A DNA stretch of 64,000 nucleotides from Branchiostoma floridae (lineage: Eukaryota > Chordata > Leptocardii > Amphioxiformes > Branchiostomatidae). The position numbers and the translations under genes are program-made. Positions 41,001-53,421 of this stretch are shown here, piece by piece (the stretch's first letter is position 1; every line of letters begins with the position of its first letter). The notes beneath the pieces were generated by a model, which ran no database searches, was not told where the DNA came from, and worked only from the letters and a program-made list of their open reading frames with translations. The DNA lies in NCBI RefSeq assembly GCF_000003815.2, contig NC_049987.1:10894714-10958713 (forward strand), given 5' to 3'.

Positions 41001-41933
41001 CATACATATTTATACTAATTACACATACACAACCAACCCTACAGGTCTGGCCCACCCTGCAGCACTCCCGTCCTACTCCTCTTTAGAAAGACAGCGGCCT
41101 GACGGACAGGATATCATCTCACCAGAGTGTATTATGGAGGAGGGACAGGGGGAGGATGTGGTCGCGGTGAGTAGAGTTCAATGTGACACCCTAGACTTGC
41201 CCTGAAACACGTTTCGCTCTTAAAATAGTATAGGAAAAGGATTTCAGTGACCCATGGCTGCAAGTAATTAACTCACGCCAGGATCCGTGCAGCTCAAGGG
41301 GAAGCTGGCAACTTACCATAGACGACTCTGTACACACAATCAAGAAATACTACCATCTAAATATGAAAACCACAAGTAATATAGCATGTACGTTTTTACG
41401 ATAGGGTCACACTGACTTAGTTTATGGATGACATCCACGCGTACGTGCATTGATTCTCTCCCGTTCTGACTAAAAATCACCCTGTGGCCACAAGCATGTT
41501 ACCCAGCAGTATCCCTGTTGGATCAGAATTTCATGCTTGCCAGAGAATCTGCTCTCCAAAGTAAAGGGGGCATATGAGGGCATCAGGCCGCAGCGCCCTT
41601 GAAATGGTCTTGCAGTCTTACTGGAGGTGAAAATAAGTCAAACCAAGTCTGGGAAAGAATGGACTGGGTGTTTAGTTATATAGTTTAGCAGCATTTTTTT
41701 TTGTTGCTGAATGTTTCTCTTTTTTTTTTGCCATCGCACATAAGATTTAGTCAGCGTGACCAGGTCACCTAATATATTGCCTTTAACATATTACTGTCCA
41801 GGTACAGGTAGACCCACCGCTGCCGCCTCCTAAGAAGCGACAGAAGATGTGGAAGAGACGGGGTGACAGAGGTCCACAGAACCATCACGAGGCAGAGAAC
41901 GTTCTGAATGAGATACAGGCGGAGAGTCTGTAG
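28951..41933 (+). CDS. Kirrel/Neph-like Ig-superfamily receptor, copy 2
   Basis: Coding exons: 28951-29011, 34188-34499, 34798-35103, 35506-35653, 36954-37069, 37520-37774, 38066-38380, 39715-39834, 40176-40361, 41045-41166, 41802-41933; the total is 2073 nt (690 residues). The signal peptide has an I-V-F-F-I-F-T-I core. Five Ig domains follow, split by phase-1 introns, with a phase-2 intron inside domain 3; all five have the canonical Cys pair. The membrane span (about residues 508-533) has an M-A-V-V-I-S-V-S-V-V-I-L core and is followed by A-R-A-R-G-W. The tail has P-P-L-P-K-Y-A-R-K-P-G-H-G-T-N-D-S-G-V-E-D-L, split here into P-P-L-P-K-Y-A-R-K-P and G-H-G-T-N-D-S-G-V-E-D-L, then L-S-Y-T-G-L, S-Y-S-S-L, a P-P-L-P-P-P-K-K SH3-ligand-like stretch and the end A-E-S-L. 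Exon lengths 312, 306, 148, 116 and 186 are identical in copy 1, showing tandem duplication. A second exon-8 donor (AATG|gtgagg, 12 nt earlier) is possible. Role: cell adhesion or recognition, by family. Confidence 0.88.
33640..33735. promoter_or_regulatory. Homeodomain-site-rich patch in intron 1 of copy 2
   Basis: 'taatgtaattaatgag' and 'atgattaatgacgttaatg' pack several TAAT cores into about 80 bp, which is unusual beside the flanks. Enhancer function is inferred only. Confidence 0.2.
35682..35887. mobile_element. MITE family B, copy in intron 4 of receptor copy 2
   Basis: The left end TAAGGCCTAGGTCACATTTCCAAACCGGAGCCTGGCCGGG mirrors the right end GCCGGGCCCCGGTTTGAAAATGTACTGTGCCCTATGCCTTA. 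The terminal 'taaggc' and 'gcctta' are exact complements. The core is AT-rich, and 206 bp in all. Confidence 0.8.
38615..38695. repeat. Low-complexity CAAC/AAAC tract
   Basis: A run of 'caaacaaacaagcaaccaac' and 'aacaaccaacaaccaac' phrases in intron 7 of receptor copy 2. It is simple-sequence in nature, with no coding signal. Confidence 0.6.
40410..40715. repeat. Direct repeat, unit about 155 bp, in intron 9 of copy 2
   Basis: 'tgtgtatggtcacact(t/a)ag' to 'cagccttactggtggtgaagata' and 'ggatggact' occurs twice in tandem. A third diverged copy is split across 41398-41670, with 'gggtcacactgacttagtttatggatgac' and 'cagtcttactggaggtgaaaata'. It is non-coding. Confidence 0.75.
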
Positions 41934-42859
41934 GTCCATGTCTGGGCTGCTACCCGGGAAATCCGTATCAGCAGGGGGTAAATAGAGACGGACGAGCTGT
42001 TATGTACCATGTTGGGATGGAGCGAATGTGAAGCTGTGAGACAAGTACCATTCTCCTAGAACTGTCGTAGTTCAGTACAACATTTGTCAGTCATATGTCA
42101 GTCAATTGCTATGAAGAAAATACTAGCGGTCTAGCTGTTAGTAGTACTCACCCAGTGTTTTAAGTGCGTAGTACACTTTAAGCAATTATGTACCTCCCCT
42201 TATGTCAGTAAAAAGTACAACACTTTTATTGTCAGCGCAGTACTAGTAGCCATGAATAACTAAGTCAGTAATGATGGACTGATAGACACAGCATCTGTTG
42301 GAAAGGGAAGGCAATGCAAAGGCCAGGCAGCTATATAGGATATGTCTACATTTAGAGACTTGAAATGTTCGTCGACTTACGATGTAATCTAGATCACATG
42401 TGAGTGTGAGCAGTACTTTTGTTGCAACATAATGGCTATGAGTGGTAAGTGAAAACATTATCCAATACAGTGTGGAAAAATCATAGAGAGCGGAGAGAAA
42501 AAATAAAGATAAGTGCAAAATGTAAATGTATTGTACAGACTGAGATTCCCCAAAGTAAAAAAAAAATATCATAAATGCCGAGATGTGATTGATAGAAAAT
42601 ATGCGATGGTTTTTGACCAGAAGAAGATGAGTTCCTCCGTATAGATTACATGTAACAAGTTAAGTCTTGCTGTACTATAACGATATTTGCCGAAAACTGT
42701 TACACAATTTCATGACCGCCAAGCCGGTAATACACTAAAACTACAGGTTTAAGACCGTTTAATAGTTCATATGCAGATATTTTGGATGATTTAATGTGAA
42801 GAAAAATCCACCGGTGGTTGAAACAAAGCTAACTTTATCTGTTGACCTCACAGTTTCTA

Positions 42860-42865
42860 AATAAA
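42860..42865 (+). terminator. Poly(A) signal, receptor copy 2
   Basis: AATAAA is followed within 20-40 bp by the GT-rich stretch 'tctgtgtgcatgtcgtgtgtaacgtttt', the usual arrangement. It lies 927 bp after the TAG at 41931-41933, so the 3'UTR would be about 0.95 kb. Confidence 0.65.
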
Positions 42866-43016
42866 GAAATTCTGTGTGCATGTCGTGTGTAACGTTTTTT
42901 GCGTGTATATATATATATTTCGTGCTGCACGATAGATACTTGAGATCGGGCTGGGGTTTGGTATTACCCGGCCACGTAGGGGCCAGTTACAGCCCTGGAT
43001 AGCGGAGTTTGCGTTA

Positions 43017-43660
43017 CAATCAATCAATCAATCAATCTTTATTGCGCAACAATTGTACGGGTACAATGTATGGCAAGTTCGGGTGTAATACATATACAGA
43101 ACATCAAAACTAATATCTACGTGGTTGCTTATACATAACAATGGTAAGAGGGTTCTATGTAACAAATGACTAGTCGCTATGCTACTTAAGCTGAGCGGAT
43201 TAATTCATGGGAAACAGGTATTACTAGAACATAGTGGTACACGATACAGAGTTAACATCAAGTGTTTGTGTCAGTACGATTCCTTTTTTGAAAAGCAGTA
43301 GAGATGTATTGGCCTATGTACAAGGAAATTGCATCAGGACATGACATAAGTAAATTGAAAGTTTCTGAACTTGTCTTAGGTAATGTTATGTTTGTAGTCT
43401 TGTTGATAACGTCCATAAGCTTCTGCCTTTCCTCAGTATATGTGGGACATAATAATAGAAAGTGTAGTTCGTCTTCGATACCATGATTGCAAGTAGGACA
43501 GCGTCTCTGAGTGGCTGGTATATTATTATATCGACCTTTTTCTATCTCCAAACAATGTGCACTAATTCGCAATTTTGTTATGTTAGCAACAAATGATTTA
43601 TAACGACTACCGAACAGGTAGTTGGCGAAATCTGGAGATAAAAACGCAGAAACCTGATAT
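43017..43660 (-). mobile_element. 5'-truncated non-LTR retrotransposon (LINE) 3' end
   Basis: The minus strand encodes the C-terminal part of a LINE ORF2: from about 43655 it reads F-A-N-Y-L-F-G-S-R-Y, then L-R-I-S-A-H and E-K-G-R-Y. Next comes a C-x2-C-x8-H-x4-C finger with the typical G-I-E-D-E-L-H-F-L-L-L-C-P, ending at 43258. After a short 3' region come 'aataaag' and an (ATTG)n tail at the 3' terminus (43017-43039). The reverse-transcriptase core is missing. The tail and finger suit the CR1/L2 group; the exact clade is uncertain. Confidence 0.8.
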
Positions 43661-43750
43661 ACAGAAACTCAGATGTAAAAGAAATTAAAGTAGGCCATTA
43701 TTAGACGGAAGAATATTTATTATGAACATACGTGTATCAATGAAAACATA

Positions 43751-43759
43751 TTTCCCGCC
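43751..43759 (+). promoter_or_regulatory. E2F-type site upstream of PCNP
   Basis: TTTCCCGCC fits the E2F consensus and lies about 66 bp before the ATG at 43825, in a C-rich patch. The motif is seen; binding is not shown. Confidence 0.35.
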
Positions 43760-43824
43760 CTTTTTCGAAAGTGTGCACGCCCATTCTCCCGACACGCTTA
43801 GCGGCATTAGCTTTCTCCGGTAAC

Positions 43825-46800
43825 ATGGCTGACAACAACCAGGAAGATCGTGCTCCGACACTAGAAGGTTGTTTCCTGACTTTACACGCTCCCTTTTACG
43901 ACTGTCACCTCCAAATCAAGACTGGTAGCATTCAAAGAGCGCCTCTATTCATTAGAAGAATATCCTGTGCCATCTTCGTAATGTAGAGTAAGGAAATTAT
44001 TGCAGATTTTGCGATGGTGTTTAGGCGGCATAATCATATGTGAGGTATTGCATGAGTGCGCCCCCCTCCCTTCATTCGGCCACCTCGGCTCAACTATGTC
44101 AGTGTATTTCGACCGGCAGATAAGCTGTGGAAGAAGACGTCGCCGACGAAGAGAAAAGCTGATGGCAACGAAGACGACCCCGAGAGAGTGGCAACGGCGA
44201 AAGTACAGAAACCGTCGGGAGGGATCAGCATAAGGCTGGGAGGAAATCTTGCAGCTGCACCTGCCAAGAATTCTCCTGGGGCCGGCTTCGTATCGACCAA
44301 GACGGTGGCCCCGATTTCTATTAAATTAGGCGCAAACGTAAGTGTGTTATCTGATGTCTTACAACTGGTTTTAAAGTTTACTTTGGCAAAACTACCGAAG
44401 TCACGGGTTCCTCTCTCAGCACTCGGTGTCTAGTGCGGAAGGGGCCTTCCGCACTAGAAGTCTAGTGCCGAAGTTACGTCCGCACTAGGTGTCCAGTGGT
44501 GAGTCGACTTCAGCACTGAAAACCCCGATTCACCACTAGAAACCGAGTGCTGAGACTACCTTCCGCACTAGAAAACGAGTGACGACAAATATTCCGCACT
44601 AGAAAACGAGTGACGACAAACATTCCGCTCTAGAAAACGAGTGACGACAAACATTCCGCACAGGAAAACCAGTGACGACAAATATTCCGCACTTGAAACT
44701 GAGTGCTGACAGCCAGCCTCCGTTACGTTATTTACAGTTCCGGGCATTTAAAGGTGTTACACATATATAAAAGAAGTGTAACAAAACGTTCACATTGAGC
44801 CCGAGAAAGTTGCGTATGGGAGGAAATATCCGTGTCGGGTTTTCAAAGAACGGTACATATCAATTATCTTTCTTATCTAGACATTAATTTTTTTCGTGAC
44901 CAAAGTAGAACTGTCTAAACTGTCTGTATCCGCCACGCAATGATGCATGCGAACGATTGATTGAAAGTAGTCTGCAACTCACACACGACAAAGGGAGCTG
45001 TAACGTTAATGTAACGGCATTTTATCTTCGTGAAATTTAGAAAAATGGAACGAAGCTGACACACTGTTGACATGAGGTCAACATAAGTACATAACACTTA
45101 TAATATACATGTAGGATGTAGCGTATGATACACACATGCTGTTTGAGTTCCGACAGAGACAAGACTAGGCCAAAATTGATTTAAAATACTGAGTGACCGT
45201 CCGAAGGTGAGTAGGCGCTGCTGCATGTCAACTATGTTTTTGAGTAACGATTTGGACGCGAGCACTGGAAACCCAGTGCTGACGGTCTTAAAATGATAGT
45301 AGCACTCGGCTTCTAGTGCCGAAGTGGTCTTAGCACTCGGCCTCTAGTGCTGAAAAGTCACCGAGCACTAGAAATCCCAGTGCGGAACCCGTGACTTAGG
45401 TAGATCGGCACTGGGTTATCCAGTGCTCAAAGACCTCCGCACTGGGTAACCAGTGCTGAACGACCTTTGAACCACCCTTCCGCACTAGAAACCGAGTTCT
45501 GAGCGGAGATCAGCACTAGAAACCGAGTGCTGGGCGGAGTTCGGCACTAGAAACCGAGTGCTGGGCGGAGTTCGGCACTGGAAAACGAGTGCCGAGACAA
45601 GGTGTAGCTCTGGAATTCCAGTGCTGACGGGTCTTCAGCACTCGAACAAAGCCGTTCCGCACTGGAATTCCTGTGCGGAAGTTTCTTCCGCACTGGGCCC
45701 CGAGTGCCGACGTCATTTTCTCCACGTATTCCGCACTGGGCGCCCAGTGCGGAACCCGTGACTTCGGTATACTTGCTTTACTTTGTTGTTGTTGTAAGGT
45801 ACACGTACAGGGTTCTAGCCAGGATTTTATTTTAGCGTAGTGGGAATGGCATGGTAGCAAAGCGACTAATCAGGAGATTGGTGTGGAAGGGGGGTGTCTT
45901 GGTCCTTCCACAGTGAAGATGTAGAGTTAAAAGTTAGGATTTTGGGGTCAGTTGTGAGTGGCATATCATCATTTTTCATTGTTCAGACATTTCTTTGTCA
46001 TTGTTGAACAAGCAAATGACAGCAAAGCACCACTACACTAGTTAAAAATTAGCGTAGTGGCCCTTATTTTAGCGTAGGGGTCACAAATTTTAGCGTAGTG
46101 GCCCACTACGCTAAAATGCACTAGCTAGAACCCTGACGTATCTTGATTGATGACAGGAAAAAGGAGCATGTATTAAACATATGTAAGTGGTCTGCAGGCG
46201 CCTGAGGCACAGACTCTGACAGAGTGGAAAGTGTCCAGGCAAATTACTTTCATTTTTCTGGGAACATGTTAGTTGAAAAATGACCCTCATCTGGCAGAAT
46301 TGAAGGAAAGAGAATGTGGAGACGGTATGCGAAGTGGCAATTATAGAGTGTAAAGTCATGGTACCATGATGTTGTACCACAAATGCTACTTACGCAGAAC
46401 AGAAATGGGGATTTGTAACTAATAAACTAAAGTAAAATAAAGAAGAGAAACCACTGGCTGTTGCATGATCATAGACCTCATTTACACCAGGATTTAAGAA
46501 TTGAGATTCACCCAGGCCAGCGAGGTTGGGTTGATTAAAATTTAATCCACGATTAAACCTCCATAGGTGGATTTGGAAGATCTGGATTGACCAAAGCCTG
46601 CTGGATTCGAACAGTTCTTTCCTGGAGTTGCAAAAAAAAAAAAAATGTGACAGGCTTGCGAATTGAGGTGTATGAATGGTTGACATTTTGACTGCTGTGT
46701 CAGAATATTAACTATCCTTGTGACAGCTTTGAATCTCTATTTTGTGGCTCTTACATCCACTTAACTTGGTTTTACCAGCTGGGTCCAGCTGGTACCCAAG

Positions 46801-49800
46801 TTATTAAGTACACCCTCCATGGACTAAGTCTCCATGGACCACACTGTGCAGTTTGCCCTGCACAAATTAATCAGGACTTAAAATACTATAGCCACCTGTA
46901 ACATATAGTCTGCAAATAAATGTAAGATTGTAAGATTCTGAAAAACATAATGCATAAACTTTTTGGCAATGGCAAAACTGCTATTAAAAGAAGATGATGA
47001 ATAATAAATCACATATTGCAAGAACAGAAACTATTAGTATCTTCAAGCCGTTCTTGATACAACTGCAGTGCTGGGTCAGTAGTCGAGACTATGAAACTGA
47101 ACGTATGAATGAACAAACAATGTAATATGTAAAATATGAATGATTCGAATATATGAAGAATTATGGAGCATCTAATCATTTCGAGGCCTCATTAAAACCT
47201 ACCCATATACCAAATATCAAGACAATCTTTCCAGGTTATCTTTTTCACACACAGATATGTGCTCCTGGCAACAGAACATTCTTGGCAAAGGTATTGTGAA
47301 GAGAAATTGGTTACAGCATATTGTTGTACCTTATATTGATCATGCTAACAAACGTGTTTCGTTTTTTCAGATCAAAGCCTATGACATATCCTGTCACCTT
47401 CAATAGAAATATACACACTTTATACAGGCTGAGCTCCTGTTTGAGCTTTAACACTGTAGCAGTATAGCAGGCACATTGTAACACTAACCACGGGAGTGAC
47501 CTCAGGTTAATGAAATTGAAATCAATCCAAGAAAGTTGTTCCTGTGTGGCGGCCAGCTCTACAGTAATGTTGCCAATTCCTTCTGTATTGACATCACCCT
47601 TGAAATTAACTTACAGCAGTGGTATTTTCAAACCAAATGGGAGTGCAAGGTCGCCATCCTACAGTGGGGTTTTAAATTAAATCCTGCCAACAACTGTTGT
47701 ATTCTATAGTTGATGTATTTTGTACATGGCTGCAATAAGCCAGAGCTCTGAGGTGGCAAGGTGGGCTTGTGGATAAGGTTGCTGACAGTAGAATGTAAAG
47801 GTTTGGGATTTGAATGCTACCTGTGAATGGCACTTTGCAGGTTACCGCACTCAGGTGAAACTTTTGTTATAACTTGTAAGGATGTCCTCTATGGGTCACA
47901 TGTTTTTGGATAACCACACAGCTTAACTACAGTACAAGTTCAACTTATGATGTTTTTTTATCAAAAGAATAAGGGTCTACCCAGGTGTGCTTGGATGCAA
48001 CCTCACGGCCTGATCCTTTGCAGCGTTACAATTTACAAAACTGGTGTGAATTCCTAAAGGCTGGGTACCAGTTATATGAAACAAAACAAGGAACAGTTTT
48101 GAAGCTGTTTTTGAAACATTCTTTTTCTACTTTTGACAAAACAAAGAGCCTTAATGTATCTAAAAAAAGTAAAATACAACTGTTGTTTACATGGGACATT
48201 TTCTTACTCTATGCCTTGAAACAAACAAAGCAACTGAGCATCTATATTATGACAGTTTCTAAATTGTCCAGCATATGTAATTATAACTTCCTCTGTAAGA
48301 CAAGAATATTGCATAGCATGCCTTATAAATAAAGTGTTTGAAGCTGCAGTATCCTTGGGATAATTGATGGGTTTGATCCACTGTCTGACTTCTAGGTCCC
48401 TGGCCCCAATGAAAGACTAGAGGGAATCAGAGGAAGCAGACACTGGATGTTATTATTGGAAACAGCTCCTCTGTTATTCTTGGTAGTTCCCTGGTAGTTA
48501 GATGGTATGCCATCAATCTCTCTGAAGATTTACAACACTATAAGTTATAACAAGTACATGTAGTTTAGGCCATGTGAATTGCCCCCCACCATCCTTTCAT
48601 TATGTAAAGAAGTGAACACATTTCAGGCATGTAATTAGCTTCCAACAAATGAATGTAGTATAGCTACAGGGTACTCAGGCTAATACTTGTACTAGGGTTT
48701 GACCTTAGGCTGTTTGCATGAGCCTAACTGGTATCTTACTACTGAATTTGCAAACTCAGAAATTAGAAAGTTTTCAATAACTGTTTTTTCAACTCCAACT
48801 GGGCAAGAGTGGGGTATGATAGTGGGGTTGCATGTGTCTGTTTTAATGTTTTTAGTGTGATTAACTATGTGTCCTGGTGTGATTGCAACCTGATACTGGA
48901 AACTTCCCAGGGGTTGCCCCTGCTTCAGCACTGTGAGGTACTACATCTGTTCTGGTGGCTGTCTGATAAATGTCACACTAAACTGTGCAGATATGTCCAG
49001 GGTATGCCTCACAGTGCAGGGAGCTAAGGGCATACAGGGCATGAACTTTGTGTGAACTCTGAACTAAATTTTCTCAGCATCATGCAATGCTTTGGGTACT
49101 ATTGATAAGGGGGTACATTTGGTGTATGTAATGAGATTTCATCAAATAGAAAACCCCTACTGTATACAGTATCGTGACAGTGGGGTTCAAGGACTGCTTA
49201 ACCATGCTAAATGGCTTTAAGCCTTTTGGCATAATGGTTTAACGTCTGGGTTTGTGATCTGGCAGCCCGGGTTCTGCGTGAGTTCTAATCCCGGGAGTCA
49301 GGATATTGTTTCGGCCTGTTTCTACTCCTTTCTTATGTACAGTATACTTCACACATTTCAGGCCTTTGACATTGAATTCCTTTAGAACTAGAAGAAGCAG
49401 ATTTGTTTTGAAAGTGGGAGTACATGGGTAGTGTGTACAAACGAATTGACAGTCCCTTCCACCACAGCCTGTGTGCTGATGTTTCTCATTTAGTAGGAAA
49501 CCTCAGGAGGTACACAAGTAGCTGTCTACACTTTCACTTGATAGCTTGACAGACAGAACATGTCACATGTGGTCAGCCAAAACATATGTTCCCCATTTAA
49601 ACTGTTCATTAAAACCTGGATGATTTTCAGCTTGGTCACAGTCTCCCCAATCTCTCATGTTGCCAATTTCTTTTATAGGTGAGCTCCCCAGAGCGCAATA
49701 CTGGTGACAAACTTGTATTTTACTGGTATTATACTGGTAACTGTCAAATTAAATTCTGAGCTGAGGAAGAGTATGGAAAGCAGGGAAGTTAATGGTTGCA

Positions 49801-52800
49801 TGGATGCTATGGATAGCCAGAGTACCATCCTCGATATAGTGACTGCTGCCTAGCGAAAGTTCATTCATTTCATCGTATTCGTTCAAAGTATCAAACCAGC
49901 AGTCACTACCGAAGGATGGTACTCAGGCTATGGTATACATATCTACTTGCATTATTTTCACCCATAAATCTACTCCATTACTGGTAGATGGGACTTACGA
50001 ACATCTTCCAACCATAAAATTATGCAATGAAGGAGAGAATGACTACAGTATTACGGGTGAAAATGCAATTTAGAGCTCTCCCACTCTGCCTCCATTAATT
50101 GATGCTCCTGCTGTGTGACAGGGGCATCCGACTCAGTGTTCCACACCTGATTTATTCAATTATGTTTAATACAGTGGTCCTGACTGTCACAGGTGACACC
50201 TGTTAGAAATTCAGAACATACATGTCTGCCAGTTGACTGTGCTTTATCCTATTTTTAGGGAAGCCATGGAATGCCTTGTGCAGTCAATTCAACATGATGT
50301 GAACCTTTTTTTTGGTCGCCTACTTTTAATTTCTTTAAAAATTTCAGTTTTATTAGGATTGCCAGAATACAAAATGTATATTACATGTGGCATGGAGTTG
50401 TGCAGACGATTGAATTTGTTTGCACATTCTTAAAACTTAAACAAGATATTTTTAATGGATATATGGATAATTGCAATATCAAGGAAAGCACAAATCTCTT
50501 ATACTGTAGGACTATAGGTCCTGAGAATCTGCAGTAATTGTACAAAGGTTTCCAATCTTACTATGTAGCAGGGATTGGAAAAAACTAGGAATTAAGTACA
50601 GATGATACACTAAAAATTGCCTCAATACTAGTAAAGGTAAACCTTTCTGAATCTGTTATCTATTTTGTTGGTATAACCACCTTTGACGTAACACAGCATG
50701 GCAGCAGCTGGTTATATCACGCTAAACGAACTGTCACACCTAGCTCTTGCACATCTATCTACAAGTGTTCTTGAAAACTATCCAGCAAAGATGCCCCTAC
50801 TGTGCTTGCTCATAACAAATTCCAATCTACAATAGTTCTAGAAATATACAAATTTTCAAACACATAAATTCTACTGTTTGTAACTCTTGATCGGTACTTG
50901 GAGGCCTAGCTGTTTCTTGTCGGTATGTCAACCAGTTTATTGGTCATTTTGAACATTTTTCTTCTGTCTTCAAGTGGCCATTCCACTTCAGGTCTGTTTT
51001 CATCTTAATAACACTACCATCCCTAGCCTGTTGTAGTTGTTTCAAGAAATAATGATGTAAAGCTGCTGGTACATAAAACAGCTTTTAAAGTGCATGCGGT
51101 TTTCTTGATAGCGTCTCCAGCCAACTGTCCTACAAAAAAGGACATAAAAATACATATGATAAAGAGACAAGCAAGTTATTATATGTCCCAGCCTCTAGTC
51201 CATCTTGATTATGATATTGAGAGTGCTTAAGAGCCCTGTCATGAATGTGTAAGTTTGATGCTGAGCAGTTCCAGGCATTTAACTGGTGTTAGTTTTTAGG
51301 AGACTGTCTCCTGTTTAATCCAAGATGAATTAATCAAAGACCTATATAAGTCAGATTTCCAGGAATATCATAGTCTGATGGAATTCATGGTATCTACTTG
51401 GTAAATGGGGAATACTTTCCTTGCCATATTTGGTATGACAGCATGCATGCATGTTCAATGTCACGACTTGTTACTACACTGATTCAGCTGGATTGTCTTT
51501 GGATCAGGATTTAGCAGTCACTTGCCAGAGTTACAGTTATGGTTATGTTCTTCAAGGTAGATATGTATCATAAATGTGTCATAATCAAATCTGTTTTATT
51601 TCTTGCCTTTTCCTATGTTTTAGAAACCCAAACCTTCTAGTTCACCTGCTGCACAACCTGTCAAGAAAGTTGCAGCTGTGTTTGCAGAGAGCGACGATGT
51701 AAGTACACAGAAAGTTATGATGTAAGTATACAGAAAGTGATGATGTAAGTTCACAGAAGGTGATGATGTAAGTACACAGAAGGTGATGATGTAAGCATGG
51801 ATAAAGTAATGTCCACCCCAATGTTGTTTTTGTTTTTTAACAGAGACCAGTGCATATGATTAAGCAACAACTATTAGTAGTACTTTCATGTTTGGCATAG
51901 AAAATCAAAGTATTATCCAAAACCTACTGATACCTGTAAACTGAGGTTTGTTGACTGAAAAATTTGCATTAACAGGATGTTTTTGTTAAACACCATTTTA
52001 ATGTTACCTTACCCATCCTTATTTTCCAGGTCTTGTACAATGTAATGAATAGAAAATCAGTATAGATGGACCAAGGGTATAACAAGGTTCTTTTTTTCCC
52101 TTCAGGATGATGAACCAGAAGAGATGCCACCAGAAGCAAAAATGAGAATGAAAAATATTGGAAGGTGAAACCCTATAGTAACTGTCCTTCAGCACAAGCT
52201 TTCTTCATACTTTTTGTTATTCTATTCATTCACGGTACAGCTAACTTAAGTGTATATATGTAGCCATTAATGTTCCCCAAGTTGCTCTTGGCTATTATTA
52301 CTAATCCTTGCTGGTCTTACTAATGGTAGATCTTATAAGATTTGGATGCCAAAACCGTTAGTATTACAAATTGAACAAAATCAATTCAGATTTACTTTTG
52401 TAACCTATGTGTTCAACATATTTGCATCATTTTTTACATTTCCAGTATTGGTAAAAATGCAAAATTCCAATGTATATCATTCTATTTTCACACAATTTAT
52501 TATAGCTCTTAAAGATATAAGAATTCTTGGGTATTTTCAATCAAAATTGCCGATTACTATGTATGTGACACTGTATTTTTGTATAAATGACAGTGTAATG
52601 CATTAGTAGAGATTAATGTTCTCAACTTCTCACTTAAGTCAAGTTGTGCCCCTTATTTGATATCTACAGGCAATCTTGAGAATATTGCTGTAAGTGTAAT
52701 GTGTGTTTTACACCTGTGCCTTGATTTTTGTTCTCCCACAGAGACACCCCCACGTCAGCAGGCCCCAACTCTTTCAACAAGGGCAGGATTGGTTTCTGCG

Positions 52801-52865
52801 ACAAGGCCAAGATGTGGGAGAGAGATCTCAAGGCAAAGGCAGAGAAATTAGCCACAGATAAATAG
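43825..52865 (+). CDS. PCNP: PEST proteolytic signal-containing nuclear protein (PCNP)
   Basis: Coding exons: 43825-43867 (3' border uncertain), 44120-44337, 51624-51698, 52106-52164, 52742-52865. The frame starts M-A-D-N-N-Q-E-D, then has [34 protein letters not shown], the family hallmark [32 protein letters not shown] and a W-E-R-D region before TAG. Vertebrate PCNP is a short nuclear protein, ubiquitinated by UHRF2 (NIRF), and linked to cell-cycle control; this one is of similar size (about 170 residues). The match from exon 3 on is clear. The exon-1 donor (GAAG|gttgtt) is weak, although it gives the right phase for the exon-2 acceptor GGCAG|AT. Introns hold several transposons. Confidence 0.88.
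44394..45768. mobile_element. Foldback element made of short palindrome repeats (PCNP intron 1)
   Basis: Perfect 18-bp inverted termini, ACCGAAGTCACGGGTTCC at 44394-44411 and its complement at 45751-45768, bound 1375 bp. Inside, two arrays (about 44417-44710 and 45255-45750) repeat a unit of about 30 bp of the type GCACTAGAAACCGAGTGC, itself a small palindrome with GCACT/AGTGC arms. The arrays flank about 540 bp of unrelated AT-rich DNA. An inner copy of the terminus lies near 45385. No transposase is seen. It starts 57 bp after the exon-2 donor. Confidence 0.75.
45808..46134. mobile_element. MITE with CAGGGTTCTAGC ends (PCNP intron 1)
   Basis: The left end CAGGGTTCTAGCCAG..ATTTTAGCGTAGTGGG and the right end CCCACTACGCTAAAATGCACTAGCTAGAACCCTG are inverted copies. 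The element is 327 bp. ACGTA abuts both ends (45803-45807 and 46135-46139), a possible 5-bp target duplication. CAGGG-type termini suggest an hAT relative; that assignment is tentative. Extra copies of 'ttagcgtagtgg' lie inside. Confidence 0.75.
47750..47870 (+). mobile_element. tRNA-like SINE fragment
   Basis: 'ggtgggcttgtggataaggttgctgac' resembles an A box, and 'gtttgggatttgaatgctacc', about 35 bp further on, a decayed B box. It lies in PCNP intron 1. Confidence 0.4.
49205..49335 (+). mobile_element. tRNA-derived SINE-like element
   Basis: 'tggcataatggtttaacgtctgg' matches an A box with the D-loop and 'gagttctaatcccggga' a B box with one mismatch. Between them lies 'gcagcccgggttctgcg'. 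The acceptor arms do not pair cleanly, so a SINE head is likelier than a tRNA gene. Confidence 0.5.
49813..49931. mobile_element. Small MITE (119 bp)
   Basis: ATAGCCAGAGTACCATCCTCGATATAGTGACTGCTG at the left pairs with CAGCAGTCACTACCGAAGGATGGTACTCAGGCTAT at the right, inverted ends of about 35 bp with few mismatches. The 48-bp centre is AT-rich. Confidence 0.8.
50669..50907 (+). repeat. Dispersed repeat family C, copy 1
   Basis: It shares order and wording with 56395-56636: 'ggtataacc..cgtaacac', 'ggcagcagctggttatat', 'tcacacctagctcttgcacatctatct', 'aagatgcccctactgtgcttg', 'acaatagttcta'. It lies in PCNP intron 1. No coding capacity is seen. Confidence 0.75.
51693..51800 (+). repeat. Tandem array of the PCNP exon-3 splice donor
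   Basis: The 23-bp unit 'gatgtaagtacacagaaagtgat' occurs about four and a half times, starting with the last codon of exon 3. Every unit contains GAT|gtaagt or a close variant (gtaagc in the last). Unit length is not a multiple of three. Confidence 0.85.
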
Positions 52866-52894
52866 TGTTTAATGTACATGGTTCACCTCTTGTA

Positions 52895-53262
52895 GTATAA
52901 AGCTTTCTCACATGGCGGTCATGATACATGTAGTTTGAAAACGAGGTCAATGAGGCAAACAAAAGTTGTCCATCAGAATTAGCATGCAGTTCAACCAATG
53001 GTCTGTCAAATATTTGCATTATAATATTTTTATTTTGCATCTATTGAGGCACTATGAGATCAGTCTACGCTAAGTCTAGATTGCTACATCTTTCGGTGCA
53101 ACACTTGTTGTAATATTTATTGTTTCATCTTATATTGTGAAAATTTGTGTGGTTTGGGGGAAAACTAAACAAGAGCTGATTTTAGAAATATTTTTTGTTT
53201 GTTTGCCTCATTAGCCTCATTTTCAATCTTTGATGGCCGCTGCGTAAGAAAGGTGTATTAAC
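52895..53262. mobile_element. Probable MITE in the PCNP 3'UTR
   Basis: The left part 'ctttctcacatggcggtcat..gtttgaaaacgaggtcaatgaggcaaaca' is the inverted copy of the right part 'tgtttgcctcattagcctcattttcaatctttgatggccgctgcgtaagaaag'. The ends span about 55 bp with mismatches. The element starts 30 bp after the stop codon. Confidence 0.6.
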
Positions 53263-53385
53263 CTTTCTTTTAATGCCTTATGTTTTCTTGAAATCGTATT
53301 CCACATTAATTAGGCTAATTGGATGTACATGTAGCTGTTAATACTAATAGTATTCAGGTGTGTAGATGCTTATATTTTTAGTTAT

Positions 53386-53421
53386 AAAGCTATGTGGACT
53401 TTAAAAAATCCACATAGCTTT
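53386..53421 (+). other. Perfect hairpin in the PCNP 3'UTR
   Basis: AAAGCTATGTGGA and TCCACATAGCTTT (13-bp arms) flank a 10-nt loop. In a transcript this would be a stable stem. It is a possible regulatory structure or a relic of a small transposon. Confidence 0.6.
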